DNA from: an uncultured Bacteroidales bacterium
Lineage (GTDB): Bacteria; Bacteroidota; Bacteroidia; Bacteroidales; Paludibacteraceae
Direction of reading: 5' to 3'
DNA length: 64,000 nucleotides
Assembly (NCBI GenBank): GCA_900317745.1
Contig: ONHW01000002.1
Span: 186,001 to 250,000 of the forward strand
Part shown: positions 47,718 to 58,200 of the stretch, piece after piece
How positions within the stretch are numbered: the stretch's first letter is position 1
Layout: every line of letters starts with the position of its first letter
Notes under the pieces: model-generated
Seen by the model: only the letters and a program-made list of their open reading frames with translations
Told to the model about the DNA's origin: nothing
Database searches by the model: none
Program-made: the position numbers and the translations under genes

Positions 47718-48080
47718 ATGGCAAAAGAAGTAACGACAAAAAAACTGTTAGAAGAGATTATCGAAGGTATCCGTAACCGCAAAGGTGAGCGTATCGTGCA
47801 GATTGACCTCAGGAAGATCAAAGAGGCGCCTGTCGAGTATATGATCATCGCGCAGGGCAACAGCAATACGCAGGTGGCTGCTATCGCTGCCGAGGTGGAT
47901 GACCATGTTCGCACCGTGACGCACGTTCACCCGCTGTCGCATGTAGGCGAAGATAATGCCGAGTGGATAGCACTGGATTACGGTTCGGTGTTCGTACATA
48001 TCATGCAGCGCGAGCCGCGTGCGTACTACGACCTCGAGCATCTGTGGGCAGATGGTGTGATCAAAGAAATCGAAAGCTGA
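47718..48080 (+). CDS. rsfS: Ribosome silencing factor RsfS
   Basis: 120 aa. Signatures EYMIIAQGNSNTQVAAIAAEV and WIALDYGSVFVHIM match RsfS, which binds ribosomal protein L14 (uL14) and blocks 30S-50S joining during starvation. It lies 5 bp upstream of ftsH, the usual Bacteroidota arrangement. Confidence 0.93.
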   Translation: MAKEVTTKKLLEEIIEGIRNRKGERIVQIDLRKIKEAPVEYMIIAQGNSNTQVAAIAAEVDDHVRTVTHVHPLSHVGEDNAEWIALDYGSVFVHIMQREPRAYYDLEHLWADGVIKEIES

Positions 48081-48085
48081 CAACT

Positions 48086-50176
48086 ATGAGTGACAATCCT
48101 AAAAAGAAACAAGTACAACCCAATCTCTCCGGCAATTCGAACAACCCGAAAGAACCGGGCAAATGGGGCAGACTGATCTCCACGATGTTCTATGTGGTGG
48201 CAGCTCTGCTGATAGCAATGTGGGTGTTTGGCGATAAGGACGGTTCGGGTGCGAAGAAAGAACTGAGTTACACGAAGTTCGCCGCCTACGTGGAGAGTAA
48301 CATGGTGGAGAAACTCGTTGTGTATGACGACAATTCCGCCAAGGCGACCATCCGACCGATGCACTACGCCATTGTGTTCGGCGACCAGGACAGCGGCGAG
48401 GCAGCCAAAGGTGTGATCAAGACCCAGGTGCCCTCCACCGAGGAGGTCGCCAAGTACATGGACAGCGTCAATGCCGCGCGCAAGGAGAAAGGTATGGCGG
48501 CTATTGATGTGACGTACGAGAAGTCGCGCGACTACTGGTATCTGATACTGGTGAATATCCTGCCGTTCCTGTTCATTGTGCTCTTCTTTGTATGGATGAG
48601 CAGAGGTATAGGCAGTGCCGGCGGCATAGGCGGTATATTCGGCGTGGGTAAAGCCCAGGCGCAAGTGTTTGATAAGGATAAACAGCAGAAAGTGACCTTC
48701 AAGGACGTAGCCGGACTCGAAGGCGCGAAGCAGGAGGTGGAGGAGATTGTATCGTTCCTCAAGAATCCTGAGAAGTACACCGCCCTGGGCGGCAAGATCC
48801 CCAAGGGTGCGTTGCTCGTAGGCCCTCCGGGTACGGGTAAGACTTTGCTCGCCAAGGCTGTGGCAGGCGAGGCGGATGTGCCATTCCTGTCGATGTCCGG
48901 TTCGGACTTTGTAGAGATGTTCGTGGGCGTAGGTGCGAGCCGCGTGCGCGACCTCTTCCGCCAGGCGAAGGAGAAAGCGCCGTGTATCATCTTTATCGAC
49001 GAGATCGATGCCGTAGGCCGTGCGCGTGGCAAGAACGTAATGACCGGCGGTAACGACGAGCGCGAATCGACGCTCAACCAGTTGCTGACCGAGATGGACG
49101 GTTTTGGCACGAACAGCGGCGTGATCATCCTTGCTGCCACCAACCGTGCCGACGTGCTCGACTCAGCGCTGCTGCGTGCCGGACGATTTGACAGGCAGAT
49201 ACATGTTGAACTGCCTGACCTGCAGGAGCGTAAGGAGATCTTCGGCGTGCACCTGCGTAATATCAAACTTTCGAAGAACGTGGATGTGGATTTCCTTGCC
49301 AAGCAGACTCCGGGTTTCTCGGGTGCGGATATAGCCAATGTCTGCAACGAGGCAGCACTGATCGCTGCGCGTCATGACAAGAAAGAGGTGGACAAGCAGG
49401 ACTTCATGGATGCTGTTGACCGTATCATCGGTGGTCTGGAGCGCAAGACTAAGATCATGACTCAGGAGGAGAAACGCTCCGTGGCTTATCACGAAGCCGG
49501 TCATGCAACGATCTCCTGGCTGCTGCAATACGCTAATCCGCTGGTGAAGGTTACTATCGTACCTCGCGGCGTGGCATTAGGTGCTGCATGGTATCTGCCC
49601 GAAGAACGGCAGCTGACGACTAAGGAGCATATACTCGACGAGCTCTGCTCGCTGCTGGGCGGCCGTGCTGCCGAGCAACTGTTCCTGGAGCATACGTCCA
49701 CCGGTGCGCTGAACGACCTGGAACGCGCTACCAAACAGGCGTACGCCATGGTGGCATACTATGGCATGAGTGACAAACTCAAGGACGTGTCGTTCTACGA
49801 CTCGACAGGTCGCTACGAGTATGGCTTCAGCAAGCCTTACTCCGAGTCCACCGCCGAGACGATCGACAAGGAGACCGAGGCAATCATAGCCGAGCAGATG
49901 AAACGTGCCAAACAGATCCTGACCGAACATGCCGAGGGACATCACGCCCTGGCAGAGATGCTCGTGGAGCGCGAGGTGATCACGCATGAGGATGTAGAGA
50001 AGATTCTTGGTCCGCGTCCGTGGAAGAGCCGCGGCGACGAGATTATTGAAGCCAATAAATCCGCAGAAAAAGCCCGATCTGCCGAGGCTGACAAGCCTGC
50101 CGAGCAGGCAGCGCCGCAGGCTCAGGAACCGGCTGATGGTCAGATACCCGCGCCGTCGGAGAAGAACGGCGACTGA
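48086..50176 (+). CDS. ftsH: ATP-dependent zinc metalloprotease FtsH
   Basis: 696 aa from ATG 48086 (MSDNPKKK); the frame extends further upstream but would overlap rsfS. Two membrane segments (about 32-50 and 155-175) flank a periplasmic domain. The AAA domain has [19 protein letters not shown] and the SRH NRADVLD...RAGRFDR; the zinc site is HEAGH (His469-His473). FtsH forms a membrane hexamer that degrades misfolded membrane proteins and regulators. The C-terminus is a long Ala/Glu/Pro tail. Its last 37 bp overlap the convergent cysE gene. Confidence 0.97.
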   Translation: MSDNPKKKQVQPNLSGNSNNPKEPGKWGRLISTMFYVVAALLIAMWVFGDKDGSGAKKELSYTKFAAYVESNMVEKLVVYDDNSAKATIRPMHYAIVFGDQDSGEAAKGVIKTQVPSTEEVAKYMDSVNAARKEKGMAAIDVTYEKSRDYWYLILVNILPFLFIVLFFVWMSRGIGSAGGIGGIFGVGKAQAQVFDKDKQQKVTFKDVAGLEGAKQEVEEIVSFLKNPEKYTALGGKIPKGALLVGPPGTGKTLLAKAVAGEADVPFLSMSGSDFVEMFVGVGASRVRDLFRQAKEKAPCIIFIDEIDAVGRARGKNVMTGGNDERESTLNQLLTEMDGFGTNSGVIILAATNRADVLDSALLRAGRFDRQIHVELPDLQERKEIFGVHLRNIKLSKNVDVDFLAKQTPGFSGADIANVCNEAALIAARHDKKEVDKQDFMDAVDRIIGGLERKTKIMTQEEKRSVAYHEAGHATISWLLQYANPLVKVTIVPRGVALGAAWYLPEERQLTTKEHILDELCSLLGGRAAEQLFLEHTSTGALNDLERATKQAYAMVAYYGMSDKLKDVSFYDSTGRYEYGFSKPYSESTAETIDKETEAIIAEQMKRAKQILTEHAEGHHALAEMLVEREVITHEDVEKILGPRPWKSRGDEIIEANKSAEKARSAEADKPAEQAAPQAQEPADGQIPAPSEKNGD

Positions 50177-50937
50177 ACAGCTTTCTGCTGAAGAATACGA
50201 GAGTAGGGGGGAACGTCCTGTGTAAGCCACACGTTTCCTCCTATTATTGTGTCATGACCGATAGTTACGCGCCCGAGAATAGAGGTGTTGGAATAGACGG
50301 TAACATGATCTTCCAGTATCGGGTGTCGTGGCAGATCAATGGGTCTGCCTTCGGCGTCGTAGGTGAAGTTGCGTGCGCCGAGTGTCACGCCCTGATAGAG
50401 CATTACATGGTTACCGATGATAGCCGTGGCGCCAATCACCACGCCCGTGCCGTGGTCGATGCAGAAGTACTCGCCGATAGTGGCGGCAGGGTGGATGTCA
50501 ATGCCGGTCTCGCTGTGTGCCATCTCACTGAGCATACGCGGCAGCAGGGGCACACCGAGTAGCAGCAGGCAGTGTGCGGCGCGGTGGTGGAGCATGGCGG
50601 TGATGAACGGGTAGCACAGGATAACCTCGGCGGCGTTGGTCACAGCCGGATCGTTGTGCAGAGCGGCTTCCACATCGGTCATCAGCAGGCGTTTGAGTTC
50701 GGGCAGAGCAGCCACAAACGCGTCTGCCGTGCGGCTGATAGCCTGCTGTTGTTCCGAGTCGTTGTCCGCCTGCGTCTGCCCATTGCACGAACGGCACATC
50801 ACGGTGGATAGTTGCGAGTACAGCAACCCGCGCAGGATCTGGTCGGAGAAATCGCGGCTGGGGTAGTAGTCGGGAAAGACTATCGACCGCAGCAACCGCA
50901 TGATCTTCTGCAATTCGTTGTGGGAAGGTATATTCAT
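50140..50937 (-). CDS. cysE: Serine O-acetyltransferase
   Basis: 265 aa. The N-terminal helical domain is followed by a left-handed beta-helix with GIDIHPAATIGEYFCIDHGTG, VIGATAIIGNHVMLYQGVTLGA and hexapeptide repeats (ILGRVTIGHDTIIGGNVW). It acetylates serine to O-acetylserine, the substrate of CysK encoded just upstream on the same strand. The 3' end overlaps ftsH tail-to-tail by 37 bp. Confidence 0.93.
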   Translation of the reverse strand: MNIPSHNELQKIMRLLRSIVFPDYYPSRDFSDQILRGLLYSQLSTVMCRSCNGQTQADNDSEQQQAISRTADAFVAALPELKRLLMTDVEAALHNDPAVTNAAEVILCYPFITAMLHHRAAHCLLLLGVPLLPRMLSEMAHSETGIDIHPAATIGEYFCIDHGTGVVIGATAIIGNHVMLYQGVTLGARNFTYDAEGRPIDLPRHPILEDHVTVYSNTSILGRVTIGHDTIIGGNVWLTQDVPPYSRILQQKAVQSPFFSDGAGI

Positions 50938-50948
50938 GATTGGTTGGC

Positions 50949-51053
50949 TTTCAGTATTCAGTTTTCAGTATTCAGTATTCAGTTTTCTGCTACTTCTCCC
51001 TCCCTTTTAGGGGAGGGCCGGGGTGGGGCGCTCTCAACACTCAACACTCAACT
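50949..51053. repeat. Composite repeat in the cysK-cysE gap
   Basis: Three words in a row: ttcagta/ttcagttt copies (50949-50989), a G/C inverted element CCCTCCC-tttta-GGGGAGGG near 51000-51018, and ctcaaca copies (51031-51050) that reach the cysK stop. The whole 114-bp gap between the two cysteine genes is repeat. Confidence 0.7.
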
Positions 51054-51957
51054 ATAAAACCGACAGGTACCTCTCTCCCGTGTCGGGCAGCAGGGCTACT
51101 ATTGTCTTACCGTTGTTCTCGGGCAGGCATGCGAGTTCGGCTGCGGCGTGGTAGGCTGCGCCGGAGGATATACCTACGAGCAAACCTTGTGTCCGGGCGA
51201 GAGCGCGGCTGCCTTCGTATGCCTGTTCGTCGGTCACGGTGAGCACCCGGTCAACAACGTCCGGGTTGTAGGTCTCGGGCACGAATCCTGCGCCTATGCC
51301 CTGTATCTTGTGTTTGCCGGCTTGTCCGGTAGTGAGCACGGGTGAGGCGGCTGGTTCGACGGCAATGATGCGTATGTCGGGCTTGTGTGTTTTCAGCGCT
51401 TGCCCCACGCCGCTGATTGTGCCGCCTGTGCCTACGCCGGCTACGAATATATCCACCTTGCCGCCGGTGTCCGCCCATATCTCCTCACCTGTGGTACGCC
51501 TGTGTGCGTCGGGGTTGGCGGGATTGACGAACTGCCCGAGGATAACTGCGCCGCTGATCTGCTCGCGCAACTGTTCGGCACGTGCTATGGCACCTTTCAT
51601 CCCTTCGGTTCCGGGTGTCAGTTCGAGTTGTGCGCCGTAGGCTTTGAGCAGGTTCCTGCGCTCAACGGACATTGTGTCGGGCATTGTCAGGATAACTTTG
51701 TATCCTTTGGCTGCGCCTACCCATGCGAGTCCGACGCCTGTGTTACCGCTGGTAGGCTCGATGATCGTAGCGCCCGGGGTGAGTACGCCGTTGCGCTCGG
51801 CATCTTCGATCATGGCGAGTGCGACACGGTCCTTGACGCTGCCGCCCGGGTTGAAGTATTCGAGTTTGAGTAGTAATCGTGCCTGCTGACCGTCCAAACC
51901 GGTAACGGCTAATAGCGGAGTATTGCCTATCAGGTCGGTGAGATGATTGTAGATCAT
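51052..51957 (-). CDS. cysK: Cysteine synthase A (O-acetylserine sulfhydrylase)
   Basis: 301 aa. DLIGNTPLL opens the fold, NPGGSVKDRVAL holds the PLP lysine (Lys42), EPTSGNTGVGLAW is the substrate loop and the VGTGGTISGVG motif binds phosphate of PLP. It makes cysteine from O-acetylserine and sulfide. CysE lies downstream on the same strand, so the two steps of cysteine synthesis are adjacent. Confidence 0.96.
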   Translation of the reverse strand: MIYNHLTDLIGNTPLLAVTGLDGQQARLLLKLEYFNPGGSVKDRVALAMIEDAERNGVLTPGATIIEPTSGNTGVGLAWVGAAKGYKVILTMPDTMSVERRNLLKAYGAQLELTPGTEGMKGAIARAEQLREQISGAVILGQFVNPANPDAHRRTTGEEIWADTGGKVDIFVAGVGTGGTISGVGQALKTHKPDIRIIAVEPAASPVLTTGQAGKHKIQGIGAGFVPETYNPDVVDRVLTVTDEQAYEGSRALARTQGLLVGISSGAAYHAAAELACLPENNGKTIVALLPDTGERYLSVL

Positions 51958-51986
51958 AGCGTGTAGTTGTTTTAGGTGTTATGGTG

Positions 51987-52018
51987 CAAAGGTACAACAA
52001 TTATTTGACAAAAGCAAG
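51987..52018 (-). promoter_or_regulatory. Promoter of cysK
   Basis: Minus strand CTTG (52018-52015), 20-bp spacer, TACCTTTG (51994-51987). Confidence 0.7.
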
Positions 52019-52107
52019 TAACCGTTGCAAAAATCCACTTCTGCGATACGAATTATCGGTCTTTTGATTGGCGAACGTGTAAAACCGTTACCTCTGCCCT
52101 TGCTGTA

Positions 52108-52207
52108 ATTGCGCTTTCCGTTAAATTTCGTACATTCTCGCATATCTTTCGTACATTTTTAGCATTTCCATTTGCATTATTCAAATATTTTTTGTATCTT
52201 TGCAGCG
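52108..52207 (+). repeat. ~100-bp direct repeat with promoter, copy A
   Basis: From attgcgctttccgtt to tatctttgcagcg; about 84% identical by eye to 53672-53770. It contains the promoter TTTG (52171-52174), 20 bp, TATCTTTG (52195-52202), which drives the ATPase gene. Confidence 0.85.
52171..52202 (+). promoter_or_regulatory. Promoter of the AAA/DUF4143 ATPase gene
   Basis: TTTG (52171-52174), 20-bp spacer, TATCTTTG (52195-52202), within direct-repeat copy A. Confidence 0.8.
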
Positions 52208-52266
52208 GTTTTATAAAATACGACTTAATAAAACATCAATAAAAAACAAAATACCATTTAACAAAC

Positions 52267-53538
52267 ATGGATAAACAGGTTCTTAAGCAAGTCCTTCTGG
52301 ATAACGCACAATTGGTGGAGAAAATAGAGGTGTTGCCCCGTGCATACGCGTTAGATGAATCGGTAAACTATGTGTTCACCGGTGTACGCCGTGCAGGTAA
52401 ATCGTACATGATGTATGCCATCATCAAGCAACTATTACAAAACGGCTGTTCGATGGCGGACATCCTATATCTGAACTTCGAGGACGAACGTATAGACAAC
52501 TTCACTGCGTTGGATTTTAACCTCTTGTTAGAGTGCCATCAGGAGATTTACGGTCGCGAACCGCGTATCTTCCTTGATGAGATGCAGAATATTATCGGCT
52601 GGGAGAAATTCGCGCGTCGTATGGCAGACAGCAAAGCGCATATATGTCTTACCGGCAGTAATGCCAAGATGTTGAGCAAAGAGGTATTAAGTACTCTTGG
52701 CGGTCGTTTTATCCCGAAGGACATCTATCCGTATAGTTTCACGGAATACCTGAACACGATGCAGATATCGTATGACAAGAAAGCACTGTTAACCACTTCC
52801 GGCCGGGCACTATTCTTCCAGCATTACAGGGAATATTTCTTATGGGGAGGCATGCCGGAATCGGTGGGAATGAAGATCAAACGCGATTATCTTAGTAGTA
52901 CTTATCAGAAAATCTATCTGAACGACATCGTTTCGCGCAATAAAATCAGCAACGTAGCCGCATTGCGTTTGTTAATCAAGAAGATGGCAGAATCGGTGAA
53001 ACAACCGTTGTCATACAACCGAATGAGTAATATCCTTTCTACCATCAACGGTAAAATCTCCGTGCCGACCGTACAGAGTTATATTTCTCATACCGAAGAT
53101 GCCTGGTTTTTGCTGCGCCTGCGTAATATCACCGGTGCACTGTCCGAGAAAGAGAGTATTTGTAAGTACTACTTCATTGATAACGGTTTCTTAAATCTCT
53201 TCTTGCTTGACGGCGAATCTGCGCTTCTGGAGAATATGGTTGCGCTGGAACTTTTCCGTCGTTACGGTCACGACCCTGAGAATGATACGGTCTATTTCTA
53301 TAACGCAGGAGAGGAAGTCGACTTCTATATCCCAGAAGAAGAATGGGCCATACAAGTAGCGTATAACCTATCCGAAGATACTACTCGCCAACGCGAAGTG
53401 ACCGCATTGACCAAGATAGTTAATGCGCTACCTTGCAAACGACGTACCATTATCACCTACGACACCAAGGACACTATTACCGATGCACGTGGCGAAATAG
53501 ACGTTGTTCCTTGCTGGGAATGGCTGGTAAATCAATAA
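52267..53538 (+). CDS. AAA-family ATPase with DUF4143 C-terminal domain
   Basis: 423 aa. Walker A is GVRRAGKS (residues 39-46); RIFLDEMQN is Walker B, and HICLTGSNAKML the sensor region. The C-terminal half (SYIS-HTEDAWFLLRL, YFIDNGFLNLFL, NAGEEVDFYIPEEEWAIQVAYN) is DUF4143, a PD-(D/E)xK-like fold with GEEVDF and IQV strands. The family is widespread and multi-copy in Bacteroidota; its function is unknown, and mobility or defence links have been suggested. It lies between two copies of a ~100-bp promoter repeat and ends in its own terminator, so it looks like a self-contained cassette. Confidence 0.85.
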   Translation: MDKQVLKQVLLDNAQLVEKIEVLPRAYALDESVNYVFTGVRRAGKSYMMYAIIKQLLQNGCSMADILYLNFEDERIDNFTALDFNLLLECHQEIYGREPRIFLDEMQNIIGWEKFARRMADSKAHICLTGSNAKMLSKEVLSTLGGRFIPKDIYPYSFTEYLNTMQISYDKKALLTTSGRALFFQHYREYFLWGGMPESVGMKIKRDYLSSTYQKIYLNDIVSRNKISNVAALRLLIKKMAESVKQPLSYNRMSNILSTINGKISVPTVQSYISHTEDAWFLLRLRNITGALSEKESICKYYFIDNGFLNLFLLDGESALLENMVALELFRRYGHDPENDTVYFYNAGEEVDFYIPEEEWAIQVAYNLSEDTTRQREVTALTKIVNALPCKRRTIITYDTKDTITDARGEIDVVPCWEWLVNQ

Positions 53539-53596
53539 AAACCTCATCCAAAGGTTACTTTTTGACAGCTTAAGTCATATAGTAACCAAACACATA

Positions 53597-53626
53597 AACT
53601 CCCGACCGCATAGTCGGGAGTTTTTG
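53597..53626 (+). terminator. Terminator of the ATPase gene
   Basis: AACTCCCGAC (53597-53606), loop cgcata, GTCGGGAGTT (53613-53622), then TTT. Confidence 0.9.
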
Positions 53627-53671
53627 CGTATCTTCTGCCTACCGCAAAAATGCGGCAGACTTCCATCCTTT

Positions 53672-53770
53672 ATTGCGCTTTCTGTTAAATTTCGTACTTT
53701 CTCGCATATATTTTATGCATTTTTAGGATTTCATTTGCAAATCTCAAAAATATTTCGTATCTTTGTAGCG
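53672..53770 (+). repeat. ~100-bp direct repeat with promoter, copy B
   Basis: Second copy of the 52108-52207 segment, sharing its attgcgcttt start, ttaaatttcgtac, ctcgcatat and the TATCTTTG box. It ends at the start of the structured RNA. Confidence 0.85.
53734..53765 (+). promoter_or_regulatory. Promoter of the structured RNA / restriction-modification operon
   Basis: TTTG (53734-53737), 20-bp spacer, TATCTTTG (53758-53765); start of transcription expected near 53772. Confidence 0.8.
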
Positions 53771-54036
53771 TCTTTCCCGAAAAGGACTGACAAATGACAT
53801 AAAAGGCGTTTATTGACGCTTGTTTTGGCGACTTAGAAACTTCGCAACTTTCATAAGATCTTCGCTCAAGACATGCAACAATAGATGTCTGCGTTGGGTA
53901 TATTACCGCACCTGTTAAGGGTGTACTATATACTTATGTAGCGTAGGCTCTGTGTTGCTTGTATCTGGTGAAGATGGGCAATGCGAAGGCCTCTAAGTCG
54001 CAGGACAAGCAAAAATGCAGGTCCTGCGCTTTTTGT
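53768..54036 (+). ncRNA. Structured non-coding RNA, 6S-like long hairpin with terminator
   Basis: A single long interrupted hairpin can be drawn. GCGACTTAGA (53828-53837) pairs with TCTAAGTCGC (53992-54001); CTTCGCA (53840-53846) with TGCGAAG (53982-53988). An asymmetric bubble follows (11 nt against 6 nt), then ATCTTC (53858-53863) with GAAGAT (53970-53975) and GCAACA (53875-53880) with TGTTGC (53953-53958). The apex is GTATAT (53898-53903) with ATATAC (53928-53933) enclosing CACC/GGTG. A GCAGGAC/GTCCTGC hairpin followed by GCTTTTTG (54000-54035) ends it. The ~175-nt closed rod with a central bubble is the form of 6S RNA, which holds RNA polymerase. Identification as 6S is inference. Two small hairpins near 53768-53822 precede the rod; a leader regulating the next gene is the alternative. 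Confidence 0.65.
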
Positions 54037-54042
54037 ACGTAT

Positions 54043-55242
54043 ATGGCAGATACCCAACATAGCGAAAATAATGTTCCTTCGTTGTTCTCATCAGAAGAAC
54101 ATCAAGTAGAAAAATCGAAGAAACGCACTCCACAAAAAAAGGAGACGCGTGAGGCTGTCATTAAGAGAATGCTCTCCTCTGCAGATATCAAAGAGGATGA
54201 CATTGAACGTCTGGGTCATGGGGAGTGGTTTGATTCTATTTTGGAACTTCTTCTGCGTGACCAGACAAGAGGTCAGCGCGTAGTACCTATTCATGAGTTT
54301 GATGGTAACACGTACACATTCAAGCACTTCCGCCATTATTATCATATTCTTTGGGCTACAGATGATTACCGCAAACGCGGTGAAGGCTATTACCCGACAG
54401 ACGAAATCCATCCACGATCAATCACGCGTAAAAACAGCCGTGTAGTACGTCCGCGTGCCGTCAAGAGTAAAGAAGAACAACTTCGCCGAATCAAACAGAA
54501 AGCTGAAGTGTTTACTCCTTCTTGGGTATGCAACGCACAAAACAATCTTATCGATGAAGCTTGGTTTGGGCGTAAGAACGTTTTCAATAAGGAGAACAAA
54601 GACCATACTTGGACAACAAGCCCTAAACCTATCCGTTTTTCCAAAACCAAAGGTCGCACATGGCTGGATTATGTCACGGAGCGTCGTTTAGAACTCTGTT
54701 GTGGCGAAGGACCATATATCGTTAGCCGCTACGATACCACTACTGGCGAGCTCATCCCGCTGCAAGACAGGATAGGTCTGCTTGACCGTAAACTGCGCGT
54801 TGTGGGCGAAAATGCACAAGATTTGGAACACTGGCGCGAGTATGCCTACAAAGCTATCCGTAGTGTTTATGGATTTGAGTGGCAGGGCGATAATCTGTTA
54901 CTCGCACGCGAAAACGTGCTCGTCTCGTTCATGGAGTATTACTATGATTATTGCGCTAAGAAAGGTATTGAATCCGAACTTTCCACGCTCAGTCTTGCCC
55001 ATGTAGCCTATATCATTTCTTGGAACATTTGGCAAATGGACGGTATCCGTTATATCATCCCTTATACCGATCAAGAGGCTTTTGTTGATGCTCCCAAGCT
55101 CGCTTTCGATGAAGAGCAAGAGTGCTCTATGCCAAAAAATAAGCCTAAAGGCATCTATGCCAAGATTGCACAATGGACTGGTGATGGTCGGCAAAAATAT
55201 TTAAGACCCTTTGAATTTAGAAACCTTGTAAAAACAAAATAA
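54043..55242 (+). CDS. Methyltransferase-like subunit of a restriction-modification operon
   Basis: 399 aa from ATG 54043 (MADTQHSENN). Non-ATG starts at 53959/53968 and an ATG at 53974 are in frame but would place coding sequence across the structured RNA and its terminator, so 54043 is preferred. Residues 154-159 AEVFTP resemble motif X and ELCCGEGPYIVSRYD (from 217) motif I of gamma-type amino methyltransferases (SAM binding). I see no (N/D)PP(Y/F) catalytic motif, so it may be an inactive or regulatory subunit. The stop is two bases before the ATG of the large partner gene. Often annotated as 'restriction endonuclease subunit M' in this context. Confidence 0.7.
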   Translation: MADTQHSENNVPSLFSSEEHQVEKSKKRTPQKKETREAVIKRMLSSADIKEDDIERLGHGEWFDSILELLLRDQTRGQRVVPIHEFDGNTYTFKHFRHYYHILWATDDYRKRGEGYYPTDEIHPRSITRKNSRVVRPRAVKSKEEQLRRIKQKAEVFTPSWVCNAQNNLIDEAWFGRKNVFNKENKDHTWTTSPKPIRFSKTKGRTWLDYVTERRLELCCGEGPYIVSRYDTTTGELIPLQDRIGLLDRKLRVVGENAQDLEHWREYAYKAIRSVYGFEWQGDNLLLARENVLVSFMEYYYDYCAKKGIESELSTLSLAHVAYIISWNIWQMDGIRYIIPYTDQEAFVDAPKLAFDEEQECSMPKNKPKGIYAKIAQWTGDGRQKYLRPFEFRNLVKTK

Positions 55243-55243
55243 T

Positions 55244-58200
55244 ATGGCTGTAACAACCGCTACGCGCAAGTACAATATCATCTATGTGTACAGCGTGCCA
55301 TACGAAGACCACAAAGGCTTGCTAAAAATAGGTAAAGCAGAAGTTGATGTAGAGGAGGATTATTATCCCTCACCCAACGATGAACCTATGAAAAAAGCTG
55401 CCGAAAAGCGTATTTCCGAACAACTTGGTACGGGTGGCTTTAAGCATACTTTGGAATACACCGAGGTTGCCCACTACCGTGATGACAACGGTAAAGGCAA
55501 AGCATTTGACGATCACGCTGTGCATGATGTGCTCAAGCATAGCGGATATTCCAACCATGATTTTGGTGAGGATATAAGCGGTGGTGAGTGGTTTCCCGTT
55601 TCGCTTGAGACCGCTGTGCTAGCCATCCAAGCAGTAAAGGAAGAACGTCAATCGCTTACCTCGCCAATGCACTCTATTCCAGAGGATGAAATTCATTTCC
55701 GTGAAGAACAGGAAGATGCTATAGAACGTACTATTACCCATTTCGGTTTTGGAGACAAGATGCTTTGGAATGCCAAGATGCGCTTTGGTAAAACGCTATG
55801 TGCTTTAGAAGTCGTACGTAAGATGGATAGCAAACGTACTTTGATTCTTACGCACAGACCTGCTGTTCGCGATGGATGGTTTGAGGATTTTGAGAAGATC
55901 AAGTTTGAACACTACCAGCGCGGCTGCAAACCGCGTTCGGATGGTTCTATTCCAGAAGGCGGACTTGGGCAAAGTTTTGAATCTATGGAGAAAGACCTTC
56001 TGCAAAATGGAACGCACTATATCTATTTCATGTCTATACAGGACTTGCGCGGTTCAAAAGAAACTGGCGGTAAGTTTGACAAGAATGCCGCTATTTTCTC
56101 GGCCAATTGGGATTTGGTTATTTTGGATGAAGCGCATGAAGGCACACAAACAAAATTAGGGAAAGCCGTTATTACCGCATTACAGAAACGCAAACCAAAA
56201 ATGCTCTACCTATCAGGTACACCATACAATATCTTGGATCAGTTTAGCGGTAGCGAGATTTATACATGGGATTACGTCAAGGAGCAGCAAGCAAAAGAAG
56301 AATGGCCTTCCAAACATCCGGGTGTGCCTAATCCGTACGAAGGACTTCCGCGTATGAATATCCACACCTATAGTATGGGTTCTTCTTTTGAGAGTTACAA
56401 GCACGCGGATAATGATTATTTCGATTTTAGAGAATTCTTCCGTGTTTGGACGGGAGATGCCAATACCGACAACGGCGAAATGCCTACGGACGCCAAGATT
56501 GGTGATTTCGTGCATAAAGAAGATGTGCGCGCTTTCTTAGATTTGCTCACGAAAGATGATCCCGATAGCAACTATCCGTTTGCCAATGAGTTATTCCGTG
56601 GCTACTTCCAACACTCCTTCTGGGTAGTGCCCGGAGTAAAAGCAGCTGCTGCGCTAACATCTATGTTAGAAGAGCATCCGATTTTCGGTCACAATAATTT
56701 CAAAATTGTGAATGTTGCGGGTGACGGAGGCAAATTGGCCGCTTCTGATTTGGAGAGTGAGCAAAACGAGGAAACCTTGGAGGAGATGGAGAAAAGCGAA
56801 GCGGAGATCAAAGCGGCTCTTGCCAAAGTCAAAGATGCTATCGCGCATAACAAGCGAACAATCACCATCTCCTGCGGTCGTCTAACTACAGGAGTCACCG
56901 TTCCCGAGTGGACAGCGGTACTTATGTTAGCCGGTTCGTACAACTCAAAGGCGGCTATCTATATGCAGACTATCTTCCGCGTGCAATCTCCGGCGAAAGA
57001 TGGAACAATCAAACATGAGTGTTACGCTTTTGACTTTGCGCCGGATCGTACCGTTACCGTAGTAAATGATTACCTGAATGTAGCGCGCAAACTGGAAGAA
57101 GAAAAATCCGGACAAGAAGCACAGAAGAAAGAGAAAGGTCACCACGGAGACGCACATGGAAGATACACAGATTCTTTCCTGCATTTCTGCCCGATTATTT
57201 CCTTCGATGGCAGCGAGACAAAACCGCTGGAGACTGTTTCCTTTATGACGAAAGTCAATCGTGCGATAGCTGACCAGATTTACCATAAGGGGTTCAATGA
57301 CCATCGTCTGTTCAAGCGTTTTGATGATGTCACTATGAGTGAATTGGAGTTCCTTAGCGGCGTAGAAAAACTTTTTGGCAGTGCGGCGAAAAGCACGATG
57401 TCTAATGAGGGCAAAGTGACCGTTAACGATTCGGGACTAACGGGTGAAAATGCTCCAAGAGAAAGCGGAGATACCACCAAGCCTACTGATACTACAAATA
57501 AGAAGCCGAAAGATAAAAAGCAAAGTTCTTATAAGGAATCACTCAAACGCTATCAGGAGTTGATGGGAGCGGTAGCAAAGCGTTTCCCGTTGTTGCTCTT
57601 TGGAGCTGTAGATACTTTAGACAAAGAACACTGGTCGTTGCAGCAATTCGTAGCAAACATGGAGAAAGACGATTGGGAACAGTTTATGCCTCGCGGTTAT
57701 ACACAAGACAAATTCTTGGAGATGCAACACCTCTTCAATAACGATTTCTTTATCACTTCCACACAGTTGCTGTTAGAAGACACTCATGAGGCAGACACAT
57801 TGCCGGTAAGTGAGCGGGTAAGCAAGATGGCGCATATATTGCAGCGTTTCCACTATCCCGATAAGGAGACCGTCTTGACACCTTGGAGAGTGGTAAATCT
57901 CCACATGACGGAAACGATTGGCGGATATTCGTTCTATAAGGATGATAAATTCCTAAAGGAATCATTCGCCCCTCAACTGATAGAACAAGACATCACGCGC
58001 GAGGTATTCGGCAAAGAAAGCAAACTATTGGAGATCAATTCCAAATCGGGTGTTTATCCGTTATGGCTGGCTTATACGCTCTTCCGCTTTAGATGCGAAG
58101 AGCACGGAGACAATTTGACCCATGAGCAGGAACAGACAATCTGGGATAGAGTAGTTCAAGAACAATTATTTGTACTATGCAAAACGGAAATGGCACAACG

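Noticed and set aside
53959-54042. Upstream in-frame start codons for the methyltransferase-like gene
   Set aside because: They lie inside the structured RNA and its terminator hairpin, and the encoded extension (Cys/Lys-rich) has no family match; ATG 54043 follows the terminator.
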